Below, piece by piece: positions 1 through 7,435 of a stretch of 50,950 nt of DNA. The position numbers and the translations under genes are program-made. Source of the DNA: Prosthecobacter sp. (GTDB lineage Bacteria; Verrucomicrobiota; Verrucomicrobiia; Verrucomicrobiales; Verrucomicrobiaceae); assembly GCA_017853885.1 (NCBI GenBank), contig JAFMIR010000031.1:1-50950 (forward strand), read 5' to 3'. The stretch's first letter is position 1; each line of letters opens with the position of its first letter. Below the pieces are notes generated by a model. The model was not told the DNA's origin and searched no databases. It was given only the letters and a program-made list of their open reading frames with translations.

Positions 1-188
1 GCCGGGAGCACCACGCGGTTCGCGCCGGCCTGCAAAAGCTTGCGCTCGGTGGATGGAACCTCGCCGCGGGCGATGATCTGGATGCGTGGGTTCATGTTTC
101 TAGCGCTGAGCGTGATGAAGTCGTTCGCGGCATCGTTGGGCAAGACGGTGGCCAACACACGGGCACGGGCGATGCCGGCGGTCTTCAT
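1..188 (-). pseudogene. RCK/TrkA-N domain fragment, 5'-truncated, runs off left edge
   Basis: Reading the minus strand from an ATG at 188 gives MKTAGIARARVLATVLPND, then a match to the second half of a TrkA-N/RCK nucleotide-binding domain (LSARNMNPRIQIIARGE, then a LLQAGANRVVLP ending). In K+ channels and TrkA proteins this domain binds NAD(H) or ligand to gate potassium flux. The same frame continues upstream as STDEAV, which fits the domain, but reaches a TGA at 233-235. The first half of the Rossmann fold (GxGxxG region) and any channel segment are missing. No continuation was found in the other frames before the neighbouring gene, which starts at 351 on the other strand. This looks like a gene that has lost its 5' half, or one broken by an assembly or frameshift error. 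The 3' end lies outside the window. The family call is fairly sure; the pseudogene status is inferred. Confidence 0.55.
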
Positions 189-350
189 AACCGCCTCATC
201 GGTGGATGGGCATTCAGACTGAGCGGGGCACCACCATCAGCGAAACGCGTGCCAGAAGCCCTGGCGTGAACGCTGCGCCGCCGTCAAACACCTCCGAGCT
301 CGATGAAATGGCTGGATGCCCACGGGCGTTTAAATGATCCCGACTCTACC

Positions 351-1265
351 ATGAAGCGCCTGCTTTCTCTCCTCGCCCTCGTTTCCCTCGCCAGCTCCGC
401 TTTTGCCGCGGACAAGAAATCCATCATCATGATCGCTGGGAAACCCTCGCACGGTCCTGGCCAGCACGAGCACAACGCGGGCATCCAGCTTCTCAAAAAA
501 TGCCTCGAACAAAGCGTGTCTGACAAGGTGGAGATCCGGCATCATCTCAATGGCGAGTGGCCATCGCAGGAAGAACTCGCCAAGGCCGACACCGTGGTGA
601 TCTACTCCGACGGTGGCGGCGGTCACCCGGCGCTCCAAACTGACCGGCTCGCCCAGCTGGACAAAGAGATGAAGCGCGGCTGCGGCTTTCTCACCATCCA
701 CTACGCCGTCGAACCGACCACCGAAAAAGGCAACAAGGAGTTCCTTGATTGGATGGGCGGATGCTTTGAAACTCATTGGAGTGTGAACCCGCACTGGGAT
801 GCGAGCTTCAAAGAACTACCTGCGCATCCTATCAGCAGTGGTGTGAAGCCTTTCGGCACGAACGATGAGTGGTACTTCCACATGCGCTTCCGCCGAAACA
901 TGCAGGGCGTGACGCCAATCCTCAGCGATGTGGCTCCTGATTCGACCATGGGCCGTCCGGATGGGGCACATAGCGGCAATCCCGCCGTGCGTGAGTCCGT
1001 CAAAAACAAGGAAAAGCAGCACGTCGCCTGGGCCTGCGAACGTGCGGACGGTGGACGCGGCTTTGGCTTCACTGGCGGGCACTTTCACCGTGGCTGGTCG
1101 AACAACGACCAGCGCAAACTTGTACTCAACGCCATCCTTTGGACCGCTAAGGCCAGCGTGCCCGCCGATGGCGTAGCCTCCACAGTCACTGAAGACGACA
1201 TGAAGGCCAACTTAGACCTCAAGCCCGGCCAAGGTCTGCCCGAGAAGCCGAAGAAAGCGAAGTGA
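351..1265 (+). CDS. ThuA-like domain secreted protein
   Basis: A 304-residue protein beginning MKRLLSLLALVSLASSAFA, a clear Sec signal peptide that decides the start at 351 over an in-frame ATG at 303. The mature part matches the ThuA-like family (trehalose-utilisation-type, class-I-glutamine-amidotransferase-like fold): an IIMIAGKPSHGPGQHEHNAG opening, then VVIYSDGGGGH, GFLTIHYAVE, a His/Trp-rich HWSVNPHWDASF stretch, NDEWYFHMRF, and GGHFHRGWSN near the end. Such proteins are abundant in Planctomycetes and Verrucomicrobia, usually exported and next to sugar-degradation genes; the substrate is unknown. The gene converges on recG with 3 bases between stop codons. The family is confident. A glycan-related role is inferred from the family and from the sulfatases elsewhere in the window. 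Confidence 0.85.
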   Translation: MKRLLSLLALVSLASSAFAADKKSIIMIAGKPSHGPGQHEHNAGIQLLKKCLEQSVSDKVEIRHHLNGEWPSQEELAKADTVVIYSDGGGGHPALQTDRLAQLDKEMKRGCGFLTIHYAVEPTTEKGNKEFLDWMGGCFETHWSVNPHWDASFKELPAHPISSGVKPFGTNDEWYFHMRFRRNMQGVTPILSDVAPDSTMGRPDGAHSGNPAVRESVKNKEKQHVAWACERADGGRGFGFTGGHFHRGWSNNDQRKLVLNAILWTAKASVPADGVASTVTEDDMKANLDLKPGQGLPEKPKKAK

Positions 1266-1268
1266 TGC

Positions 1269-3350
1269 TCACTGCATCATGGCCTGCGCCTTATCTGAGG
1301 TGCCTGAGGGATCACGGAAAGCGGCGAGGGCCGGGCGCGAAAGCGTGGGGTCATCTTCGAGGGTCTTGTCGGCCAGTTGGCGGGCGAGGCGCACGAGTCG
1401 TGTGTCCGCCAACAGCTCACCGAAGAGCAGTGGAGCCTCGCCGCTCTGCGCGTGGCCAAGCACATCACCAGGGCCGCGGCGTTTGAGGTCCTCTTCGGCG
1501 ATTTGAAAGCCGTCGCTGGTCTGCTCCATGATGGCGAGGCGTTGCAGGTTCTCATCATCCTTGTCGTCGATGAAGAGCACGCAGTAGCTGGTGTGCGCAC
1601 CGCGACCGATACGGCCGCGGAGCTGGTGAAGCTGTGCAAGCCCGAAACGCCCCGCATCGTGGATCAACATCACCGTGGCATTCGGAACGTCGATGCCAAC
1701 TTCGATCACAGTGGTAGACACGAGCGCATCAAACTTGCCATCGCGAAAGCGTTTCATCACATGCTCCTTTTCCTCGGGGCTGAGCTTGCCGTGCAGAAGA
1801 CCCACCTCGAGCGGAGCGAGCCGTTTGGACCACTCCGCATGGCCTTTCACCGCCGCGCCGGCATCCACCTTCTCCGACTCCTCGATCAGCGGATACACAA
1901 TGTAGCCCTGGCGGCCCTCCTCGATCTGGTCGCGCAAAAATTTCGCCGCCTCGGCCTGCTTGGAGCGACCGCGCACCTTGGTGACGATCTTCACGCCATC
2001 ACGCGGCCGCTGGTCGATGGTGGAGACATCGAGGTCGCCATACACGGTGAGCGTCAAGGTGCGCGGAATAGGGGTGGCGGTCATCACGAGCACATCCGGT
2101 GTGGCGGATTTGCGGATGAGTTTTGCCCGCTGGGCCACACCAAACTTGTGCTGCTCATCGATGACGATGAGGCCGGCATTGGAGATGAGCTCTTTGTCAA
2201 AGAGCAAAGCGTGGGTGCCGATGACGATGTCTGATTTGAGCAAGCTCGGCTGATCTGCCAGTCCCGCAAGACGAGTCTGGCCAGTCAATAATCTCACGCT
2301 CAGCCCCAATGGCTCCAACCACTTCGCGGCACTGCGGGCGTGCTGTTCGGCCAAAATTTGTGTTGGAGCCATCATGACGGCTTGGGCGCCACTTTCGATG
2401 GCGCGAAGCATCGCGGCAAAAGCCACCACGGTCTTGCCACTTCCCACATCGCCATGCAGCAAACGATTCATGGGGGCGGCGGAGGCCATGTCGCGATGAA
2501 TTTCATCCAAACAGCGCTGTTGAGCCTCGGTGAGTTGGAAGGGCAGATCCGCCAAAAAGTCGCGCAATAACTCGCCGGTGCCTTTTTGAGATCTGCCACC
2601 CGCGTCGAGCATGCGACGGCGGCGCTGTGCGACGCGCAGCTGGTAACCGTAAAATTCTTCGAGTGCCAGATAACGCCTTGCCACGGCGAGAGCCTCGTTG
2701 CTGCCAGCAAAATGCACCTCGCGCAGAGCTTTCGCCCGTGTCATACCGGCGAACTCGCCCTGCCCGGATGGTTTTGGCAGCAGGTCGTCGATAAAATCGG
2801 GCGGCAGGTGCTGGAACACATGCCAGGCAGCCACACGAAGCGCCTTCTGCGTGATGCCGCCACGCAGTCGGTAGATCGGCGTGATGCGGCCGGTGTGGAT
2901 GGTGGCGGCCTCGTCATCGCCCCCGCCTTTGATGATTTCGTATTCAGGATGAACGATGGAGAGGCGGCCTTTGAAGTCCTTGATGACGCCGTAGATGATG
3001 AGTTCCATGCCCTCGGCGAGCGATTTCGACAACCAAGGCATGTTCCACCAACGCAGCGTAAGCTGTTGACCGAGCATGCCGCCCGCCTGCTGCACGACGG
3101 CCTCGAAAGTGCCCTTGCCGCGGCCAAAAAACTTATTCGCACACTTCGTGACAATCACATGATGGCACGAGGGCGTCGGCGAGGCCTGAAAGGCCATCAC
3201 ATCCATCCGCCGCCGATCCTCATGTCGCGATGGCAGATGCCACACGACATCCGCCATCGTGCTGACACCCTCTTTCGCTAGCGACCGCATGACATGCGCC
3301 GGAATTCCGGGCACGGCGGCGAGAGCGAGAGCGAGGTTGATGTTTGACAC
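1269..3350 (-). CDS. recG: ATP-dependent DNA helicase RecG
   Basis: 693 residues, normal for RecG, which remodels stalled replication forks and branch-migrates Holliday junctions. Visible parts are the N-terminal wedge/OB region (about 1-260), Walker A GDVGSGKT at residues 300-307 with Lys306, the DEQH box at 398-401 (IVIDEQHKFG), TATPIPRT after it, and the C-terminal helicase lobe with QLRGRIGRG, followed by the RecG tail. The start is a GTG at 3348-3350; no ATG precedes the conserved N-terminus and no clear ribosome-binding site is seen. It is divergent from the sugar-binding-protein gene at 3443, and the GTG lies inside an inverted repeat in the shared upstream region. Identification is secure. 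Confidence 0.97.
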   Translation of the reverse strand: MSNINLALALAAVPGIPAHVMRSLAKEGVSTMADVVWHLPSRHEDRRRMDVMAFQASPTPSCHHVIVTKCANKFFGRGKGTFEAVVQQAGGMLGQQLTLRWWNMPWLSKSLAEGMELIIYGVIKDFKGRLSIVHPEYEIIKGGGDDEAATIHTGRITPIYRLRGGITQKALRVAAWHVFQHLPPDFIDDLLPKPSGQGEFAGMTRAKALREVHFAGSNEALAVARRYLALEEFYGYQLRVAQRRRRMLDAGGRSQKGTGELLRDFLADLPFQLTEAQQRCLDEIHRDMASAAPMNRLLHGDVGSGKTVVAFAAMLRAIESGAQAVMMAPTQILAEQHARSAAKWLEPLGLSVRLLTGQTRLAGLADQPSLLKSDIVIGTHALLFDKELISNAGLIVIDEQHKFGVAQRAKLIRKSATPDVLVMTATPIPRTLTLTVYGDLDVSTIDQRPRDGVKIVTKVRGRSKQAEAAKFLRDQIEEGRQGYIVYPLIEESEKVDAGAAVKGHAEWSKRLAPLEVGLLHGKLSPEEKEHVMKRFRDGKFDALVSTTVIEVGIDVPNATVMLIHDAGRFGLAQLHQLRGRIGRGAHTSYCVLFIDDKDDENLQRLAIMEQTSDGFQIAEEDLKRRGPGDVLGHAQSGEAPLLFGELLADTRLVRLARQLADKTLEDDPTLSRPALAAFRDPSGTSDKAQAMMQ

Positions 3351-3385
3351 GCAGGCAGATGATGCGTGGGCAGGGTGGTGTCAAA
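3343..3385. promoter_or_regulatory. Inverted repeat between recG and the rbsB-like gene
   Basis: TTTGACAC (3343-3350) and its exact reverse complement GTGTCAAA (3378-3385) flank 27 bases in the region upstream of both divergent genes. Each arm holds a TTGACA, the sigma-70 -35 hexamer, pointing inward on its own strand. No good -10 hexamer lies 16-18 bases beyond either. The left arm contains the GTG start of recG. It could be an operator or a pair of -35 elements. The repeat itself is certain; its function is a guess. Confidence 0.35.
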
Positions 3386-3387
3386 AT

Positions 3388-3399
3388 GGAATGACGAAT
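3388..3399 (+). repeat. Intergenic repeat GGAATGACGAAT, copy 1
   Basis: GGAATGACGAAT, 43 bases upstream of the ABC binding-protein start at 3443. A 12/12 match recurs at 15855-15866 and a 10/10 match at 37121-37130, each in a short intergenic stretch upstream of a plus-strand gene. The function is unknown. Confidence 0.4.
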
Positions 3400-3442
3400 G
3401 GGATTGCCTCCCACCTGCGTTTTATTGCAGACTCCGTGTCGC

Positions 3443-4375
3443 ATGAAATTCGTTGTCTGTCTTTTGAGCGCCATCCTGCTCACCCAGCCGCTGTTTGCGG
3501 CCAAGGGTGCGATCGGCGTCTCGTTGCTCACCCTCCAAAACCCATTCTTCAAAGTCATCGGCGACAGCCTCACCGCGGAAGCCGCCAAGAGCGGCTATGA
3601 GGCGGTGGTGCTGAGCGCAGATCAGGATGTGGCGCGGCAGAGCAATCAAGTGAAGGATTTCATTGTGAAGAAGGCCGCGGCTATTGTGCTGAGCCCCTGC
3701 GACTCAAAGGGCATCGTGCCTGTGATCCAAGAGGCGAACGCAGCGGGCATTCCGGTCTTCACCGTGGATATCCCATGCAACGAGCCGGGCGTGCAAATCG
3801 TGACGCAGGTGACCACTGACAACTTTGGCGGGGGCAAAGAGGCAGGCAAAGCGATGATCGAGGCGCTGGCAGGTCGCGGTGGAAAGATCGGCGTGCTCGA
3901 TTTGAAGCAGGTCGAGTCCTGCATCCTACGCGTGAAAGGCTTCAAGGAGGTCATTGAGGCTCACAACGCCTCCGCCGGGGCGGCGAAAATCGAAATCGTG
4001 AGTGAGCTGGATGGCGGAGGCGCGAAGGACAAGGGCTACAAGGTCGCCGAGGACATGCTGCAGGCCTTTCCAGATCTCATGGGCCTTTTCGCGATCAATG
4101 ATCCGTCCGCACTCGGGGCCCGCGGCGCTCTCGAAAAGGCAGGGAAGGCGGACAAAGTGGCCATCATTGGCTTTGACGGTCAGCCGGAGGGCAGGCAGGC
4201 GATCAAAGAGGGCAAGATCTATGCCGATCCGATTCAGTTCCCCGATAAGATGGGCGTGGAGGTGATGAAGGCCTTTGTCCGCTACTCCAAGGGCGATGAC
4301 CTGCCGCCGCAGATGCTCATACCGACAAAGTTGTATCGTAAAGCCGATGGCTTGGCTGATTCGGAGCTGAAATGA
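3443..4375 (+). CDS. ABC transporter sugar-binding protein, RbsB-like
   Basis: A 310-residue periplasmic binding protein of the Peripla_BP_4 (ribose/galactose type) family. The start at 3443 is set by the signal peptide MKFVVCLLSAILLTQPLFA. The mature protein opens with IGVSLLTLQNPFF, the usual first strand of RbsB proteins, then shows AAAIVLSPCDSKGIVPVIQ, IPVFTVDIP and NFGGGKEAGKAM. The tail holds LMGLFAINDPSALGARGAL and IIGFDGQPEGRQAIKEGKI, the typical second-lobe motifs. It would capture a sugar in the periplasm and deliver it to the permease next door, whose start overlaps its stop by 4 bases (ATGA). The ligand cannot be read from sequence. No sugar ATPase gene is adjacent. Confidence 0.92.
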   Translation: MKFVVCLLSAILLTQPLFAAKGAIGVSLLTLQNPFFKVIGDSLTAEAAKSGYEAVVLSADQDVARQSNQVKDFIVKKAAAIVLSPCDSKGIVPVIQEANAAGIPVFTVDIPCNEPGVQIVTQVTTDNFGGGKEAGKAMIEALAGRGGKIGVLDLKQVESCILRVKGFKEVIEAHNASAGAAKIEIVSELDGGGAKDKGYKVAEDMLQAFPDLMGLFAINDPSALGARGALEKAGKADKVAIIGFDGQPEGRQAIKEGKIYADPIQFPDKMGVEVMKAFVRYSKGDDLPPQMLIPTKLYRKADGLADSELK

Positions 4376-5625
4376 AATTTTGGAAGGACCAGATTTCTCG
4401 AATCGCCGCGCTACTGGTGCTGGCAGTGTTTTTCAGCGTCATGACACGGCGCGAGGAATTCCCGCAGGATGCCGCGGCGGCCCGCGAACTCGTTTCGGGC
4501 CTCGGCAAGGACGCGAAGGTGATGGTCGCCGTGCGTGGCATCGCGGAGGACAAGGCTTTTGCGGAGGCTTTGAAGGCGGAACTGGGCTCGCGAGCCGTCG
4601 AAGTCGTCACCGGTGAGCCTCGCGATGCAAGAAAGGCTCTGGACCGCGTCACTGCAACAGGTCTCGATGTGATCATCGGAACGCAGGTGACGGCCGAGTG
4701 GCTCGTTTTCAGCGATTTGAAGGACGTCAAAATTTTGAAGCCCTCCAGTCGCACCTGGCCGGTGTTTTTGACGCGAGACAATTTGCTCAACATCGCCAGC
4801 CAGATCGCCGTGATCGCGATTTTGGCGATTGGCATGACGTTGGTGATCATCGCTGGAGGCATCGACTTAAGCGTGGGCAGCCTGCTGGCGCTTTCCGCAG
4901 TGGTGACGACGCTGATCCTTCGCGATGCGTTTGGCGGCGAAAAGGCTACGAGCATGCAAATGATGCTCGCCTCGCTCGGCGGCATCGGTTTGTGCGCGGC
5001 GAGTGGCTGGCTGGCCGGTGACATCATCACGCGGCTGCGCATGCCGCCCTTTATTGTCACGCTGGCGATGATGCTCGTGGGCAGCGGCCTGGCCTACCGG
5101 CTGGCGGATAATCAAAGCGTGTATCAGGTGCCGGAGAGTTTTATCTGGCTGGGACGTGGCGCGGACCTCATGAATGTGCCAAATGCGGTCGTACTGATGC
5201 TGCTGCTCTATGCCGCCGCGCATGGGATGATGACGCAGACGGCCTTTGGAAGACATCTGTATGCCGTGGGTGGCAATGCTGAAGCCGCGCTGGTCTCCGG
5301 CGTATCGGTAAAGCGTGTCACGGTGATGGCATATGCGCTTTGCGGTTTGCTCGCCGGTCTCGGAGGCGTGGTTATGGCCTCGCAGCTCAAGAGCGGCTCG
5401 GGCACTTTTGGGGCCAAATACGAATTGTATGCCATCGCCGCCGCCGTGGTGGGCGGCACCAGCCTCAGCGGCGGTCGCGGCACGATGCCTGGCACCCTCA
5501 TTGGAGCCTTCATCATCGCTGTGATTCAAAATGGCATGAACCTCACCAACGTAGAGAGCAACACGCAGAACATCGTCCTCGGCCTCGTCATCCTCGCTGC
5601 GGTGGCGATGGAGCGGAGGAAGTAG
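4372..5625 (+). CDS. ABC transporter permease, RbsC-like, with extra N-terminal periplasmic insertion
   Basis: A 417-residue permease of the ribose/autoinducer-2 (BPD_transp_2) family. Diagnostic segments are AGGIDLSVGSLLALSAVV, MPPFIVTLAMM, the EAA-like FGRHLYAVGGNAEAALVSGV and GGTSLSGGRGTMPGTLIGA. Typical members run about 310-340 residues. Here roughly 100 hydrophilic residues (about 27-125) separate the first membrane segment from the permease core. This stretch contains KVMVAVRGIAEDKAFAEAL and DVIIGTQVTAEWLVF, and its alpha/beta pattern recalls half of a periplasmic-binding fold. Translation is coupled to the binding-protein gene (ATGA overlap). The next gene, dnaJ, converges 9 bases later, so the ATP-binding subunit must be elsewhere in the genome or borrowed. 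Confidence 0.9.
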   Translation: MKFWKDQISRIAALLVLAVFFSVMTRREEFPQDAAAARELVSGLGKDAKVMVAVRGIAEDKAFAEALKAELGSRAVEVVTGEPRDARKALDRVTATGLDVIIGTQVTAEWLVFSDLKDVKILKPSSRTWPVFLTRDNLLNIASQIAVIAILAIGMTLVIIAGGIDLSVGSLLALSAVVTTLILRDAFGGEKATSMQMMLASLGGIGLCAASGWLAGDIITRLRMPPFIVTLAMMLVGSGLAYRLADNQSVYQVPESFIWLGRGADLMNVPNAVVLMLLLYAAAHGMMTQTAFGRHLYAVGGNAEAALVSGVSVKRVTVMAYALCGLLAGLGGVVMASQLKSGSGTFGAKYELYAIAAAVVGGTSLSGGRGTMPGTLIGAFIIAVIQNGMNLTNVESNTQNIVLGLVILAAVAMERRK

Positions 5626-5634
5626 GGCGCGGGG

Positions 5635-6783
5635 TCAGCGGAAGAACTTCTTCGCCTTCTCCAAAAAGGATTCCTCCATTGGTGAGGTGGTCTCACCAAG
5701 GGATTTGGCATAGTCTTCGAGCTTCGAACGCTGCTCAGCGCTTAGCTTCGTTGGCACGGCGATTTGAACGTGCACATAAAGATCGCCGTGGTGCTCGGAA
5801 CCGAGGGTTTTCATGCCTTTGCCGCGCAAACGGAAGGTCGTGCCGTTCTGAGTGCCGGCGGGCACTTTGACGGTGGCCTTCGCTCCCATGGTGGGCACGG
5901 TGATCTCACCTCCGAGAGCTGCGGCGGTGAAAGAAAGCGGCATCTGGCAATGAAGGTCATCACCTTCACGCTCGAAAATCTCGTGCTGCTTCACCTGAAT
6001 GACGACATAGAGATCACCGGCCGGGCCGTTTTTGGTGCCAGCATTGCCATTCCCACTGGAACGAAGGCGGGAACCGTCCTCAATGCCAGGCGGAATGTTG
6101 ATGCGGACGCGGGCAGATTCTTTGGCCATGCCGGTGCCACGGCAGTCGCGGCAGGGATCTGTCACCGTCTCCCCTGCACCATGACAGTCCGGGCAGGCCT
6201 GTTGGACTTGGAAGATGCCGCGCGACATGATGACCTGACCGACACCGCCACAGGTGCGGCAAGATTTTTTGCCGGAGCCGCTGGTGGAACCGGAGCCACG
6301 GCAGCTTTTGCAAGACACCTGACGCTCGTAATCGATCTCACGCTGAGCACCGTGTGCGGCCTCTTCGAGGGTGATCTCGAGGCCATAGCGAAGGTCCGCG
6401 CCGCGTTGCGGGCCATCGGAACGGCGGGCACGGCCGCCACCACCGCCGAAAAAGGTATCGAAGATGCCTCCTCCCCCGCCACCGAAGACTTCGTTGAAGA
6501 TGTCGAAGGGATTGTGGAAGCCACCTCCCCCACCAGCAGGCCCCCCCATGCCGCCGGAGAAAGCAGCATGGCCGTAGCGGTCGTAGGCAGCACGTTTGTC
6601 TGCGTCGTTGAGGACATCGTAAGCCTCGCTGACCTCCTTGAATTTTTCCTCCGCAGCCTTGTCGCCCGGGTTTTTGTCCGGGTGATATTTCACGGCGAGC
6701 TTGCGGTAGGCTTTCTTGAGGTCGTCCGGCGTGGCGTCACGCGAGACGCCGAGGACTTCGTAGTAGTCGCGTTTGTCGGCCAT
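5635..6783 (-). CDS. dnaJ: Molecular chaperone DnaJ (Hsp40)
   Basis: 382 residues, full-length class A DnaJ, the co-chaperone that delivers substrates to DnaK and stimulates its ATPase. The J domain (about 3-70) has [20 protein letters not shown] and the essential HPD in [10 protein letters not shown] Gly/Phe-rich linker follows ([20 protein letters not shown]). The zinc-binding domain carries four CxxCxGxG repeats: [24 protein letters not shown] and CRDCRGTG. The C-terminal substrate-binding domain is complete. It lies 32 bases after grpE on the same strand and is probably co-transcribed; no dnaK is in the window. Confidence 0.98.
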   Translation of the reverse strand: MADKRDYYEVLGVSRDATPDDLKKAYRKLAVKYHPDKNPGDKAAEEKFKEVSEAYDVLNDADKRAAYDRYGHAAFSGGMGGPAGGGGGFHNPFDIFNEVFGGGGGGIFDTFFGGGGGRARRSDGPQRGADLRYGLEITLEEAAHGAQREIDYERQVSCKSCRGSGSTSGSGKKSCRTCGGVGQVIMSRGIFQVQQACPDCHGAGETVTDPCRDCRGTGMAKESARVRINIPPGIEDGSRLRSSGNGNAGTKNGPAGDLYVVIQVKQHEIFEREGDDLHCQMPLSFTAAALGGEITVPTMGAKATVKVPAGTQNGTTFRLRGKGMKTLGSEHHGDLYVHVQIAVPTKLSAEQRSKLEDYAKSLGETTSPMEESFLEKAKKFFR

Positions 6784-6815
6784 GGGATGCGAAAGAGGTA
6801 ATCAGAGATGAGAAA

Positions 6816-7403
6816 TCAAGCAGCAGGTGCGCCGGCGACGATGACGCTGGATGGACGCAGGAGGCGATCTTTGAGCCTGAAGCCACGGCGCGTAACCCGC
6901 AGGATGGTGCCCTCGGCATGCTCGGCGCAGGCCTCGGTGGAAACAGCGTCATGAAGGTTCGGATCAAACGGTTTGCCTAGGGCTTCGACCTCGGTCACAC
7001 CCATGTCGCGAAGGAAATCGGCGATCTGGCGCTGGACCATGCTCATGCCCATGAAGATCATCGACTTTTCGGACTCGGCGCGTGCAGCTTCAAGGCCCAT
7101 ATCAAAGTTGTCCATGATGGGCAGGATGCCGCGAAGCAGGTCCGCGTTGGCATAGGCACGGGTTTCCTGTGCCTCGCGTGCGCTGCGCTTGCGGAAATTG
7201 TCGAGCTCCGCTTGGGAACGATAGGCGAGGTCTTTCCACTTTTCGACTTCGGCGCTAAGGATGGCGATGGGGTCCTGAGAAATCTCGCAGGCACTTTCGG
7301 GAGCCACTTCGGTGGCCGTGGGGGCTTCAGCCACCTTTTCGACAGCTGGGGTGGTGGATTCGGGGGAAGATGGGGGCGCGGAATCAGGACTCGGCTCGTT
7401 CAT
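6816..7403 (-). CDS. grpE: Nucleotide exchange factor GrpE
   Basis: 195 residues. GrpE releases ADP from DnaK and completes the Hsp70 cycle with DnaJ. The first 45 residues are acidic and Pro/Ser-rich. The coiled-coil and core then match the family: KDLAYRSQAELDNFRKR, the ILPIMDNFDMGLEAA region, VQRQIADFLRDMGVTEVEA and FDPNLHDAVS, with a C-terminal beta domain ending RRGFRLKDRLLRPSSVIVA. dnaJ follows 32 bases downstream. The PP2C phosphatase gene ends 32 bases upstream on the same strand, suggesting one transcript for regulator and chaperone genes. Confidence 0.97.
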   Translation of the reverse strand: MNEPSPDSAPPSSPESTTPAVEKVAEAPTATEVAPESACEISQDPIAILSAEVEKWKDLAYRSQAELDNFRKRSAREAQETRAYANADLLRGILPIMDNFDMGLEAARAESEKSMIFMGMSMVQRQIADFLRDMGVTEVEALGKPFDPNLHDAVSTEACAEHAEGTILRVTRRGFRLKDRLLRPSSVIVAGAPAA

Positions 7404-7435
7404 GACGGCTTCAGTTTGGGTTTGGGGGGCGGAGA

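Noticed and set aside
2098..2114. GTGTGGCGGATTT inside recG resembling half of the 23-bp sulfatase element
   Set aside because: Only 13 bases match, and it lies inside a conserved coding region with no gene start near it.
5764..6801. A 345-codon frame opposite dnaJ
   Set aside because: dnaJ has all its family motifs; the opposite frame is composition-driven.
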